Made by a program: the position numbers and the translations under genes. A stretch of DNA of 64,000 nucleotides, from NCBI GenBank assembly GCA_017979445.1, contig JADQWC010000337.1:1-64000 (forward strand), given 5' to 3'. Numbering within the stretch: position 1 is the stretch's first letter; the number at the start of each line of letters is the position of its first letter. Source of the DNA: Akebia trifoliata. Lineage: Eukaryota; Streptophyta; Magnoliopsida; Ranunculales; Lardizabalaceae. The notes under the pieces were generated by a model, which was not told the origin of the DNA, made no database searches, and saw only the letters and a program-made list of their open reading frames with translations. Of this stretch, positions 33,325 through 45,704 are shown one piece after another.

Positions 33325-34549
33325 GCGTCCCTTTCGGCGTCTCTCTCTTTAACATATGCTTTAACAAACGGATTCAATTAGAGACGCTTGAAATTGAAAG
33401 TTGAGGTTAAGTTATAACTTAACCAATATTTACAGAGCCATCTTCATCTTTACAATAATTAGTGTTGCCTCCCTGTCCTCAATTAAAACCCGATCGAAAC
33501 TTAACGACAGAGAGTTCTGTCGAACCCTCTCTCTCACTGAAATCCGATCGATCACTCTCTCATTCTATCTCACTCTCGCCTGAAACACTCTCGATAAAAT
33601 CCTCTTTCTCACTCTTTCATTCTCTCTCGCCCTCGCCTAGCTGCAACTCCATCTCCCTCGCACGAACGAGGGTTTTAGCGTGGGATCTTCTCGTACTCTT
33701 AGACGACGGCGAAGAAGTAGTGTGTCTGGTACTTTAGATGTAGATGGAGGAGTCCATCATGCATGTAAAAGAAGGTTGAATTAGACTCTTTTAGATTTTT
33801 ATAGCAAAACCCAATATTTGAAATAAGCTATTAATTCTTCTGCTTGTAATATGGATGTTAAAGTTCTTTTTTATGAAAATTTTATTTTTAAAATAAAAAT
33901 ATATGGATGTTAAGTAACTTTCAGACCATGTTCACTTTCAATTTAGTTTAAATGAATTTTAGTTAGTTTTCTATGTACAAAGTTCAATTTTCAGTCTTCT
34001 GTTTGTTTTGTTCCTTTGGGTGTGAACTTGAATGTGGGAGCATATCGAAAAAGGTTTCGAGGAGAGGAGAGGTTGAAGAATGAAATAGTCAAGTAAACCA
34101 ACCATCAGAAGAGGAAACTAAGGTTACAGTAGCCTTGCTGGGAAAATAAATACTCATTTCCCCTTCTAACACTTGTTCCTTGTTTAAAGAGATGGGTTAA
34201 TGGACCTTTCTTTTTACCACCCACAGAAAAATTTTAAAGACTAATGTGAATTACAGAGAACACTTGAGTTGAACAATCAGTTTGTGAGTTGAGAGTTGAG
34301 AGCGAGAGAGAATGAAAGAGTGAGAGAGGGTTCGACAGAACTCTCTGTCTTTAAGTTTTTGATCGAGTTTTAATCGAGGACAGGGAGGTAGCACTAATTA
34401 TAAAAAAAAAAAAGGACAACTCTGCAAATATCGGTTAAGTTATAACTTGACCTCAACTTTCAATCTCAAGCGTTTGTAACCATCATATCCAACGGTTTGA
34501 ATCCGTTTGTTAAAGCGTATGTTAAAGAGAGAGGCGCCGAACGGGACCC
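33325..34549. mobile_element. Non-autonomous long-TIR MULE-like element (1.2 kb)
   Basis: TA tracts bound it. The left end GCGTCCCTTTCGGCG and right end CGCCGAACGGGACCC lead into inverted repeats of about 300 bp. Each contains TAACATATGCTTTAACAAAC-like words, TTAAGTTATAACTTAACC, GAGGACAGGGAGG (inverse CCTCCCTGTCCTC) and a CT-rich segment. The interior (about 33660-34260) is unique and has no recognisable domain. A CTCCATCTCCCTCGCACGAA word is shared with the TIRs of the 34567-53956 transposon. The terminal 40 bp resemble the CACCCTAAG/ACTTTAACAAACG MITE subfamily. Superfamily inferred from TIR length and resemblance. Confidence 0.75.
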
Positions 34550-34566
34550 ATATATATATATATATA

Positions 34567-34798
34567 GGGAAGCGTTCGACGCAAAACATTTTGACAAACA
34601 TTTTGGCAAACATTTTAAAGCCGTCCGATTTAACGCAAATGAACGGATCAGATTCTATTTCACTGTTTTATAAAATTATACGTTAATTATAGCGCCGTCC
34701 CTCATTTTAAGCTTATTTAGTGCGACATCCCTCTTCCCTTTCAAACTGATCGAACGAGGGTTCTATTCATTTCTCCTCTGTCGAACCCTCTCTCATTC

Positions 34799-34832
<34 letters not shown>

Positions 34833-35210
34833 TCACTCTGTCACTCTCGTTCGAGCTCTGTCATTCTCGCAAACCCTCGCTCGAGCTCTCTTTCGCAAAC
34901 TCTCTCGGTTTGATCTCGCTCTCGTTCTCACTCTCTCATCATCGCTCGCACGAACGACGAAGACTCCATCTCCCTCGCACAGGTACTCTCTCTCTCTCTC
35001 TTGGATTAATTTGAGTTTCGATTTAAGCTTTATCTCCTTGGATTAATTTGAATTTCGATTTGATGAAGACAAAAAATCCGAAATTATTTAGGGCTTTTTT
35101 TTATCTTCACTTTGGTAAATTAACAATAGACTATGAACCTGATTGAATAACAATTTAGGTATTAATTTGAGTTTCTGTTCTTTGATTTGAGAATATTTCA
35201 TCTGTGAAAT
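34567..35210 (+). repeat. Left long TIR of the MULE
   Basis: It matches 53305-53956 inverted. Shared landmarks are CGTCCGATTTAACGCAAATG, GTCCCTCATTTTAAGC, CATCCCTCTTCCCTTTCAAA, a (CT)n tract, CTCCATCTCCCTCGCACAG and GCTTTATCTCCTTGGATTAA. It is cut at GTGAAAT by the chromovirus LTR, so the true TIR may be longer. Confidence 0.85.
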
Positions 35211-38200
35211 TGTAACACCCCAAATTTTTAATTCGTATCTCGAGGAAAAATAAATAGTGGAATTTTAAGAAAATCTTGAAAGTGGGACTTAGGGTAAAAC
35301 TGTGGGACCTTGTTTTGATCATTTTTAATAGAATCTGACCTCACCGTTAGATTCAAAATGATCGAAAAACATAGTTTAGCCTGTAAGCACGCTCAAATGC
35401 GAGTCCGAATATAAAAGTTGCAAAATCCCCGATTACCGAGTCGGACCAGGCTAAAACAGTGACTTTTTATTAGAGCAATAATTTATAAAATTCGATCATA
35501 CCATTGGGTTCATAACGAAAAATTATTCAACATAGACTATTTATTTGTCATTTTTGGAGATCAGGAAGTTGAATTATCGCCAAAAACGAAAACGACATCA
35601 AGTTTATGGGTCACGTCAGGCCAAAAATGTAATTTTTTTTATGGAGACATAATTTGTAGAAATTGATTATACCATTAGATCCAGAATGAAAAATTAGGCG
35701 AAATAGAGTATTCGTTTGTCAGTTTTGGAGACCGAATGACCAAGTTATCGTCGATCAAAACAATAGGCGAAATACCGAATTCGTCCCAAATATTATATAA
35801 ATAATATTTAATTTTTTTTTATCTCATCTTCCCCAACGCGTCTAAACAGCCGAGACCTATACGAAATGACATTTTTTTCTCTTCGACCTTCCACCTCAGA
35901 TCTCTCGCAAACGGTCCACTTTCGACGATCGCCGCAGAAGAGAAAAAGATCCGCAGCTGCGTTCTCTACAAAACCCACCCAACCTTTCTTCGTTTCACTT
36001 TCTATTTCACCCGATATCGTCAAAAATCAGCCGTATTTGGATACGGAAACTTTGAAATTTTGACCTCGGATTTCGTCCATTTCGGGGTCAAATCGTCTTC
36101 CGACGCAGAAGGGAGAAACGTCTGCAGCCTCATTCTCTACATAACCCAATCAAGTTCCTTCCGTTTTCTCGTCTTTTTCACCCCGTATAGTCAAAAATCA
36201 GCCGTATTTTTATACGGAGATTTTCGTAATTTCGACCTCGGTTTTCATCGATTTCGGGGTCAAACTGTCTTTCATCGTAGAAGGGAGAAGAGACGAGCAC
36301 ATCGAGATCTTCAAAATCACCGGGCCGGTTTTGAAAATCAGCCGCTTCGAAGTTCAGTCCGTCTCGATTTCCGCGCCGTTCGCCTCGATTTCCGCGCACG
36401 TGCTTCAATTCCTTCGTCTAGTGATTGTAAGGAACTCTCAATTTCTATTAGTAATTTAGATTGTGAAAATTGCATTTAGGATTTTATCGAAAAATTTGGA
36501 TGTATTTTTAAAATATAGAATTATTTTGTTATTTCAAAAATTCACGCCAGAAATTGCATGTTTGATATGTTTAATTGTATTTTTAATAAATTATACGTGG
36601 GTAGGGTATTTTAACGGGTTATTGCCATAAATTGGGTCTTGTGCACTGCTCGGACCCCGTTTTGATATGAAATTTGTATTTTTTTCAATATTATTGATAG
36701 AAATAAATTCTATAGTTGAAAATTGTGATTTAATATTCAATGAACTCATATTGAGTTGATGAATATCAGGAAATAGATATTTTATGAAGAGATTGAAAAC
36801 TGTAAAAGTCAAAAAAAGGGAAAAAGGGTATGAAACGGTAAAATGTCAGAGTCACACCCGAGGGGTGATGTCTGCATTTTACGTTGTTGTGTTGTATGCA
36901 GGTTGGTGAACGGATATCCAGGGATAATGTTACTGGTTGCATGTTTATTTACTTTCTGTTAGCGCGAGGCGCTCTGTTATGTTATTTATTTTAGGCCGGG
37001 TGGCCACATTTGCATGGTAGGAAACTGGATATCTATTCTCAACCTTGTATTGTTAATTTCTCTTTTGTTTTCAAATGAAAATAATATATATAAGTAGCTA
37101 TTTTGTGAGCTGTTAAAGAATTTGTGAATGCCTGAAGGGATAGTGCATCATATCATCCGGAGTGGTGTACTATCCTGGGATGTACGGTAGGGACCACCAA
37201 ACTCATACGTGGTATGGGACGCGTATGAGAGTGGAGTCACAACTGGAATCCGGGTTTATTCCTCTCTATCTTTACCAGTGAACTTGTAATGTAAAGGTGG
37301 TCGTATACGAATGGTTTGTATCTTTGGGAATCACATGTACGCCTGATAGGCATAGACGAAGATGATTGGTTAGTGATCACTAACAATCTATAGTAGTCGA
37401 ACGTTCTGACACATCGAAAAGAGACCCATTGCTTACGGTCACGTCAAACGGCCAGCCTGAGCCGGATAAATGGTCAACCAAGTGTGGTAAGTGCAGCGAC
37501 CGGCCACAAAATCAGGAACTAAAAACCAGAGAAGAATTGTAACATTATGTCCCGACTGGGAGCGATCCAGTCATGAATCCCAACTCTCTAATTCCAATAC
37601 TCCACCATTGTGTATTATGTATCTGCTGCTTTACTTTGATATATAAAATGAAATACATGTTTAATGTTTCCATTTGATCAATTAGATTTGTACATAAAGA
37701 AAATGGTATAGTGAGTACTGTTGATTGATGAAATGTCAGTTTTAAAATGTTTAGTTGCTCATCCCTGGCTATATGTACTAGTTAATCGTAGTTTATTATG
37801 TAAAACTTTGATTATTTTAAAATGATTCAGTATGCTTATTCGTTCATGTTAGGAGGGGTTATTGGCAGAAATTGTTTGTTTCCCTACTGGGTAACCATTG
37901 TTACTCACTCTTTCCTTCTCTATTTTTTAGTTTCAGATCCGAAGCTTGGCGAGGTAAGTATAGAGTACGAATGAGGATCATCTGGTTGGTCAGATAGACA
38001 ACCAGAGTTCGTCACCTGGTAAGTACTAGGGCTATACCCCCTAGTGGTGTCAATTCCCCCAGGTAGTTTTATGGATTCTGTCTTGAGTGTTAGGAATTCT
38101 ATTAGAGTGAGAAATTTTGTATAATCCTGTATTCTGGTTATTCTTCCGCACTCTGATCTTTCGTACGTTATTAGACGTATTTAAGCTTCCGCTAGTATTA

Positions 38201-38364
38201 TATTTTGTATATGTATGCAGGATTGTATGTCGTTTATCAGGTGCAGGTTGAACGCCTTGGAATGCTAACATAAACAGAGGAGACCATGCCGAAATTTCGA
38301 GGTGCCACCTAGTACCTCGAGATCTGACATGGGGATTTCTGTTTGCGTTCGGCGGGGCGCCACA
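35211..38364 (+). mobile_element. Long 5' LTR of a chromovirus-type Ty3/gypsy element
   Basis: Starts TGTAACACCCCAAATTTTTA and ends GGGGCGCCACA, about 3.15 kb, followed after two bases by a tRNA-Met primer-binding site. Such long TGTAACACCCC LTRs are typical of Del/Tekay-like chromoviruses. It contains an imperfect internal tandem duplication of about 165 bp (around 36020-36340) that the relative at 18006 lacks. Open frames inside it (such as 36060-36479) are not conserved genes. No 3' LTR is present. Confidence 0.85.
36020..36340 (+). repeat. Tandem duplication of about 165 bp within the LTR
   Basis: GTCAAAAATCAGCCGTATTT occurs at about 36021 and 36190. Each copy is followed by TTTCGGGGTCAAA and CAGAAGGGAGAA or GTAGAAGGGAGAA. 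The homologous LTR at 18 kb has one such unit (about 18810-18905). Confidence 0.7.
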
Positions 38365-38366
38365 GA

Positions 38367-38382
38367 TGGTATCAGAGCATAG
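38367..38382 (+). promoter_or_regulatory. tRNA-Met primer-binding site
   Basis: TGGTATCAGAGCATAG is the standard initiator-Met primer-binding site of many plant Ty3/gypsy and Ty1/copia elements. Its position fixes the LTR end at 38364. Confidence 0.9.
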
Positions 38383-38699
38383 TATTAGATCCGTATGGGA
38401 TACTGATCTGCTATGTTTTAGAGAATTGGCTGATACCACATATATTAGAGCGATAATCATAGAGTTTCACTAGGAATTGGGTATCCGAGCTCATTAATAA
38501 TTTCGTATTGGAATTATGAGTTTTTCTGTGTCTAAAAGTCTATAGAGCCTTGTAAGCTTAAGATAGGATTTTAAGTTTATTCTGTTAGTAATGGAAATGG
38601 AGTCCATTACTAAGTTCTAAGCTACAATAGTAATTCATAGTTAGGTAAGAACGATTTTGACCTTATTTTGATAAGTGCCTTGTTACGGATAAACATAAG

Positions 38700-40330
38700 C
38701 GAGATGAATGAACAAGGTAGAGGCCGAAACGTAATAGAGACAAGACAGATTCTAGATCAGTCCATTGACCCGATAGCACAACTAATGTCTTTCATCGGAC
38801 AGGTGGCTGAGTCTCATAACAAGTTTAGAGAGGAAATATGAATAATACAACCACCACCACCTCGAAGTCAAATGGAAGGAAGGCATTTAGTATCTAATAA
38901 AAGACAAACAATTACAAATCTAGTAAATTCATAGGAAAAATAACCATACGTGATGTGTGATATTATAGACATACCAACTCAATGGATGGAAGAATTTGAT
39001 AAGAAACAACATATACTACTAAATCAGTTGAAAAGAAGAGTTATGATATATTACGAATGTGGTAAATTGAGATATAAAGGGAACAATGTTCGGGTCGACG
39101 TCAACTAATGAAGGATGTGTGGCTCAAAAAGATGCTAGGCAAACCAATTCAGTGAACAATAAGGTCACCAAATTTCAATAAAGTTGATAATGTACTCGTG
39201 CCACCCCAAACAGACAAGATTAGCGATTGGAAGCGAGAAATGGTACAAGACTTACCACAATTGCAAAGTGCACTACTAAAACCAAGAAATGAGGGAGTGT
39301 TGGACCTCTTTGCAATAAGCAAATACTATTCCACCTCAGGAATCACTACGACAGGTCGTGCCTTTGAAGAATGAGAGAATTCCCTAACCTAAAAGACAGG
39401 TAAATCTAAGGATGTGGTTGTAGAATTTTCAACGATTACGTCTATCATGATTTGGGGATTTTTCGATCCGATTGAGGTCAATGAGTGGATTTTGAAGACT
39501 TGAGAGATTTTGAGTGCCATGTAGTGCCCGAAAGATCAGTGGGTGACGGTGACTACATTCCAGTTGGATGGAGATGCTAGTCATTAGTAACGTTTTGAAA
39601 AGAATGTATTGGGATATGGATTGTTTGAGTGGTTAGACTTCAAGAGGATGTTTGTTGACAGATTTATATCAAAGACTGCTCGAGAAATCAAGCATAAGGA
39701 ATTTTTGAGATTAGTGCAAGGTCATCTATCGATTATAGACTATAAGATGATGTTCATCAGGTTGTCACGATATGCTCCCGAGCTTATCCTGACAGATCTG
39801 TAGAAGGCCCGTAAATTCTTTAGAGGACTATAAACTTACCTAAGGGCCAGGAGGTCGATGATTGAGATTACCAATTATAGAGATACGGTAAATCGAGCTT
39901 AAAGGATAGAATGAGAGGAGATAGAGTTTCAGACCTCCAAAGGACAAATGAGTTGACCTTAGATTTCTTTTCTTCCCAGATCAGCTCCGGCCAAGAGGCC
40001 GATGTATTTGAAGTTAATCTTCCCCGGATCAATGTATCCACAATATAGAACTCCTCCACTACTGAGTTGTAGAGTTTCCCATCACTGAGTTAGAGAGCAC
40101 TTGAAGCTCCAATGATGCCAACAAGGTCAAAGGAATCAACAAGACAGGTTCAGAGCCTACAAACCCCAGTCTACCAACTGTCTACTCCACAGAGATCTAC
40201 GAAGATAAAATCATTGACATTGTTACGCGTGTGGTCAGATGGAACATATTAGGAAATAATGTCCTCTATCATAGTCACAAGCAAGGATTGTGACCCAAGA
40301 GAAGTACCTATCTCCAACGAAGTTTTAGAA
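38700..40330 (+). pseudogene. Decayed chromovirus gag
   Basis: A leader follows the primer-binding site and broken gag frames begin near 38704. At 39609-39803 the capsid motif is readable: FEWLDFKRMFVDRF, then KHKEFLRLVQGHLSI and LSRYAPELI. Near 40220 a damaged CCHC zinc knuckle (ACGQMEHIR) can be read. There are many stops and frameshifts. Protease, reverse transcriptase, integrase and the 3' LTR are not found. The element is truncated before 40740, where transposase-gene sequence resumes. Confidence 0.7.
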
Positions 40331-40740
40331 GGTACAGTTTCTAATTATAATGTTAGAACGCAGAGTTTTACTCAATATTAGTTCATCTAAATTATATAAT
40401 TCTGTGAAGAGTTTGCACACTTGCTAGAGCTAGAAACCACTGACACAGGTCAAGTAATGAAATTATTTATACCATTGGGAGGCCTTGCGAATAAAGAATA
40501 AGATTTTTGGAAGATCATTTAAGAACTTGCAAAATAGGTATTAGAATAATTGTAAAGTGTGAAAAGACAAGTGATGTTCAATTGGTACGCTAGTCTTTAT
40601 ATCAATAGTCTAGTCAATTACTTGTATATTACACTAGTAGTCTTTATGAATTATGACTAACATGGTTTCTCAGAGGTGTTACCGATGTTTGTCATATATA
40701 AGATTAATCAGTAGCCAATTATAAGATTATATAAAAAACA
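40331..40740. other. Unassigned stretch between gag relic and transposase 3' end
   Basis: AT-rich, without recognisable frames. It must contain the junction between the truncated chromovirus and the MULE, possibly with 3' untranslated sequence of the transposase gene. Neither boundary could be fixed. Confidence 0.3.
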
Positions 40741-41571
40741 AATAGAACAGTTGACAAGAGAATATATATATATACTAAGAGATGAAGTACCTGTTCAAGT
40801 GTCTAACTCAATGGAGATGCCTCATGATCGCTTTCTATGTCCTGACCCAATTCTTGAATATCATCATTACCTATTAAAAAGGAAAATTATAAATAAGAAT
40901 GTACAACAAAAATAAATGTTTTAAAGTTATATTTTTTCTTACAAAGATAATTTCACTTACCTTGGGTTGTAAAACTTGTATGTTTTTTATATGGATTTAT
41001 AGGACATATTCGTTTGTCGTGTCCAAATGTTTTACATGATGCACACTTTCGTTTCTTTTTTTGTTGGCTCAATTCGATACTACTTTTTAATCTACCTGTA
41101 CATGCAACCTTTCCTTTACCCTTCTCATCTTTCTTCCTACCCTTTGTTTGCGAGACATTTGGGTCCAAAAGTAACAACTGTGAGGCTTCAACTACAGCTG
41201 GGGATGTATCAACTACAACTTCATGTTCTAACATTTCATCGCATTGAATTTCAGAAAGTTTTTTGGATAGTTCATTTAAGGTATTCGTGAAGATTTCGTA
41301 TCTCTTCATTGAAGTTGATGCAAAACTAGCTAATGTAGTAATTTGTTGACACATATTACCAAATCTCAATGTAATTGGCTGTTATTTCCCATCGATCATT
41401 ACTGCTGAATCCATCACCCTAAATTTGTTTGCCCCTTTCCTCCATCTTCCAAGAATGAAGTGTGACAGTATACTATCAATGTCTAAACAAAAAAAACACC
41501 CTTAGAAAATACCGACATATTATTCCAACAAACTCAAATTTCTTACATTCACATGCACCCTCGTAAGTATC

Positions 41572-42909
41572 TGATGAGTAGGTTTTATACCTACGAATAA
41601 ATAACCACTTTTAAATATATATTTTGTTAATTTTAGAGTCTTTTAGTTATTTTTATTAAGTTTAGTTAGTTTTTACTTTTTATGTGCTTATATGTTTTTA
41701 TTTGATTTTATGCTTATTTTACAGATTAGGAACAATATGGAACATTGGGATAGGTGCATACGTTTAGGAGAAATTCTGACTCCAATTTGGTTCACTCTCG
41801 GAAGAAGGAAGCTAAGCATACAAGCTAAAAAGTCTTCAAGCCGCAGCTTGATAGAAAATGAGGCCGCGGCGGGAATTCAAGAATGGCATAACAGAAATAT
41901 AGAAATACAAGTCGCGGCATGATATATTGGGAGGCCATGTCCTGCTTACGTTTTCAGCTTTACACGTTAATTTGTGGTGACCGAATTAGAGACGGATTTT
42001 GGGACTCTTAAACCCTAATGATTCCATATCTATAAATAGGAAAGTTTAACCCTTATTTGGGGACAGAAGTTTTTGGGTTTTTCTTGGAGGCACAAGATCG
42101 AGAAGGAGGACGAGAGCTGGAGATTCGACTTTTGAGTTTTATCTTTCTAAACTTTATCTCTTCTCTTGATATTTGTAATCTCTAAGAATGACTGAATACT
42201 TTTGTGATTTTGTTTTCTTTTCAAGGATGAACTAATTTCTATTCTAGGGTTATAATGGAACCCATTCATGATATTTGATAGTTTTATTTCTTTCTTCTCT
42301 GATTCCACATGTAATTGTTTATTCTATCCTATGTTTAATGCGATTTAATTAACTGGCCATTGATTGAATTGATTCAGTGAACCTTAATAATATCGACAGA
42401 GTTATTTTGTGTTCATGACCTAGATAGAGTAACATATGCTAATTTGAGATAGACCATATACTCAAGTTGCATGTGCATCCCTTATGAGAGCTTATTCTTA
42501 ATGAATTCTTCTTGATTTAATTCTCATAGACATATAGGGAGTTAGTTTAGAAGGGTGTTTTTACATGACCATCGACAGAGGCTTGTAGAGAATTTAGTGT
42601 TTTTGGGTGATAATTATAGTGGATTAATTTATCATAGAAGGAAAGATAATCTAATTAAATGGATTGTTTGGGGGAAATTATAAACCTAGATTTTATCACT
42701 CATTGATTTTAAATCTGCAAATTTATTTTCTCCGTTAGTTTTCTTGTTTAGTCTTAAATCCTATTTTTACTTTTGTTTGGATAAAATTAGATTGAGATAA
42801 ATTGGTAATTAATAATAGATTGATATTTAGTCTCCGTGGGAACGATACTTTCTTATCACTTTATTACTTGTTTCGATACGTATACTTGCGTGCGTAAATT
42901 TAGACAACA
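41572..42909 (+). repeat. 5' LTR of the Athila-like element
   Basis: TG...CA ends, with a TATA box TATAAATAGG at 42031. The leader includes AGGCACAAGATCGAGAAGG. A short open frame (41692-41922) is shared with the 3' LTR. It begins upstream of the TATA box and resembles no known protein. Confidence 0.95.
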
Positions 42910-42915
42910 AGTTTT

Positions 42916-42933
42916 TGGCACCGCTGCCGGGGA
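42916..42933 (+). promoter_or_regulatory. tRNA-Asp-type primer-binding site
   Basis: TGGCACCGCTGCCGGGGA lies six bases after the LTR and matches the 3' end of plant tRNA-Asp except for minor changes (usual TGGCGCCGTTGCCGGGGA). This primer is typical of Athila-clade elements. Confidence 0.85.
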
Positions 42934-43023
42934 CTAATTTATTAATCTTTTTGTTAATATTAATTCAATCATATTTGATTTTAGACCAAACTTTTCTTTA
43001 TTTTGTAGGTGTTTGGCTAGTGT

Positions 43024-44735
43024 ATGCGTAGTACAAGGAATTTAGAGCTTGTTCCTTTGGATTTTGAGATCGAGAAAACTTGTCGAAGAAATAGAAAGAA
43101 TAAGCGAGAAGCTTCTCAACACCATACAATGGCGGCCGACCAAACTAATGGTAATGAAGGTCCTAAGTCTATGCGGGACTTATTTGTTCCATTAATGGAT
43201 GGGATTCACACTAGTATTCGTCGTCCAACGATACAAGCCAACAATTTTGAACTCAAGCCGGCTACTATTCAGATGGTACAAGTATCTCAGTTTGGGGGTT
43301 CACAGGTTGAATACCCCAATGCACATTTAGTTAATTTTCTAGAGATATGTGCTACGTTTAAGTATAACGGTGTTGATGATGATGATGCCATCCGACTGCG
43401 ATTATTTCCATTCCATTGAGGGACATGGCGAAGAATTGGTTGAACTCATTGCCAAGGGAATCTATTACCACTTGGGATGACTTGGCGAAAAAGTTCCTTA
43501 CTAATATTTTCACCGTCAAAAACTACAAAGTTGAGGAATGATATCACTACTTTCGTGCAGTTGGACAGTGAATCTCTTTATGAAGCTTGGGAGAGGTACA
43601 AAGATTTACTTCGGAGATGTTCTCATCATGCTTTACCGGAATGGTTTATCATCCAAATTTTCTACAATGGGTTGGTTGGATCTATTAGAACGATTGTTGA
43701 TGCTATAGCAGGTGGATCTCTTATGGCGAAGACATTTGAGGATAGGTATAATTTATTGGAGGAGATGGCCTCTAACAACTTCCAACACCATACAGAGAGG
43801 ATGAATCCAAGAAGAACAGCAGGAGTGCATGATTAGATATTCTTACGGCTTTGACTACTCAAGTGGCATCCCTATCTAAGAAAATTGATTCATTTGGAGT
43901 TCATGCTAGTCAAACTCCTACCGTTACATGCGAGATTAGTGGAGACAATCATTCGGGAGATATGTGCCCTAATAATCCAGAATCTCTCAATTTTGTTGGT
44001 AGTAGGCAGAATAACCCATACTCTAACTATTACAATCCGGGCTGGAAAAATCATCTGAATATCTCATGGAATAATAATAATCAAGTTGAGGCCTCTTCAT
44101 CTGCAAAGCCCATGTTTCAACCAGGCTATCATCCTCAAGCTCTCCCTAGAGAAAAGAAGCCTTCTTTGGAAGATCTAGTACATCAAATGGGGACAAACAC
44201 TAATCAATTCATGACAGAGACTAGAACTCAATTCCAAAGCCAAGCAGCTTCTATTCGGAATATAGAAATTCAGTTGGGTCAGCTTGCTTCAACAATTAAT
44301 AGCCGTCCTCAAGGAACATTGCCTAGCAATACCGAGACTAATCCAAAAAGAGATGGTAAGGAGCACTGCAATACTATCACATTGAGGAGTGGAAAAGAGT
44401 TGAATGATGTTGTCAAGGAACCAAAGGAATCAGATGTTTTAGTGGCAGAAAAAACAGTCTCTAAAGAGAAGGGTGAGCAAGAGAAAGAAACTACAAACCA
44501 GGATCATAACAAGCCGGGCTTAGAAAATATTACTCATTACAACCCACCTCCACCATTTCCTCAACGTTTTAAGAAACAAAAACATGACGAGTAGTTTGTA
44601 AAGTTTCTAAATATCTTCAAGAAGTTGCATATTAATATCCCATTCGCTGAAGCTTTAGAGCAAATGCCAAGTTATGCCAAGTTTTTGAAAGATTATTTTG
44701 ACTAAAAAGAGGCGATTGAGTGAATTTGAAACAGT
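43024..44735 (+). pseudogene. gag of the Athila-like element, frameshifted
   Basis: Frames in order: 43024-43419 (MRSTRNLELVPLD, SQFGGSQVEYPNAHLVNFLE), 43477-43836 (LYEAWERYKDLLRRC, FYNGLVGSIRTIVDAIAGGS) and 43851-44594 (CEISGDNHSGDMCP knuckle-like region, then NTITLRSGKEL). They are continuous pieces of one Retrotrans_gag-type protein (capsid plus nucleocapsid-like region). Single-base losses lie near 43414, 43506 and 43837, a stop at 44592, and frame changes near 44697 and 44769. The capsid protein would package the element's RNA. This copy cannot make it. Confidence 0.85.
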
Positions 44736-44750
44736 GGGTTTGACTGAAGA

Positions 44751-45704
44751 GTGCAGTGCTATCATTCAAAGAAACTTCCAGCAAAGCTTAAGGATCCAGG
44801 AAGCTTTACTATACCGTGCACAATAGGTAACCAATTCTCTGGTAGAGCTTTGTGTGATTTGGGAGCTAGTATTAATCTAATGCCGCTGTCTATATTTCGA
44901 AAATTGGGATTGGGAGAAGCTTGGCCTACTACTGTGACACTCCAGTTAGCGGATAGATCACTAAAGTATCCAAGGGGAAAAATTGAAGATGTGCTTGTTA
45001 AGGTTGACAAATTTATATTCCCTGTGGATTTTATTGTTCTTGATATGGAGGAGGATAAGGATGTTCCAATCATTCTTGGTAGACCATTCTTAGCCACAGG
45101 CAGAACTCTTATTGATGTACAAAAGGGAGAGCTTACTATGAGAGTTCAAGATCAAGAGGTGACGTTTAATGTTTTCAAAGCTACGAAGTTTCCCACTGAA
45201 GAGCCTGAAGATTGCTATAGAATTGATGCAGTGGACACATGTGTTCGACATGACCATGAAAAAACACTCCCATTTAACCAGCTTGAATTAGCAATCATTA
45301 ATACTTACAATGAGAAAGATTTTAAGTATTTTGAGTTGGTAAAATACTTGGAGGCTGCACCAAAATTCTCTCGTTCTAAACCAGAATTTGAGTTGTTAGA
45401 AGTACCACCATTATATTCTCATTTGAAGCTGTCAACTCAAGAATCATCATCATTAGAGCTCAAGTATCTTCCTAGCCATATAAGGGAGTTGCGAGATTAC
45501 AAGAAAGCATTGGGATGGTCCATAACGGATATTAAGGGGATTTGTCCTTCTACCAGTATGCAGAAAATCCGTATGGAGGAATATCATAAGCCTTTTATTG
45601 AGTACCAACATCGACTTAACCCAATCATGAAGGAGGTGGAGATCTATGATGTGTGGAGAATTGATCGTCAAAAATTCACCACCACTCTAGCAAACTTGAC
45701 ATGA
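44751..45704 (+). pseudogene. Aspartic protease, joined to a truncated reverse-transcriptase start
   Basis: The retropepsin-like domain has ALCDLGASINLMPLSI (active-site DLGA in place of the usual DTGA/DSGA, common in this clade) near residues 35-50 and PIILGRPFLATG near 105-116. It then reads KKALGWSITDIKGICPS and HRLNPIMKEV, which opens the reverse transcriptase of Athila elements. Directly after MKEV the frame reads EIYDVWRIDRQKF and stops. The catalytic reverse transcriptase, RNase H and integrase are therefore deleted. Missing domains, not only point damage, make the element dependent on others. Confidence 0.85.

Noticed and set aside
36060..36479. 139-codon open frame, and opposing frames at 35808-36408
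   Set aside because: They lie inside the chromovirus LTR, are not preserved in the related LTR at 18 kb, and have no domain.
41692..41922. Open frame repeated in both Athila-like LTRs (MEHWDRCIRLGE...)
   Set aside because: It is repeated only because LTRs are duplicates. It begins upstream of the LTR TATA box and matches no family I recognise.
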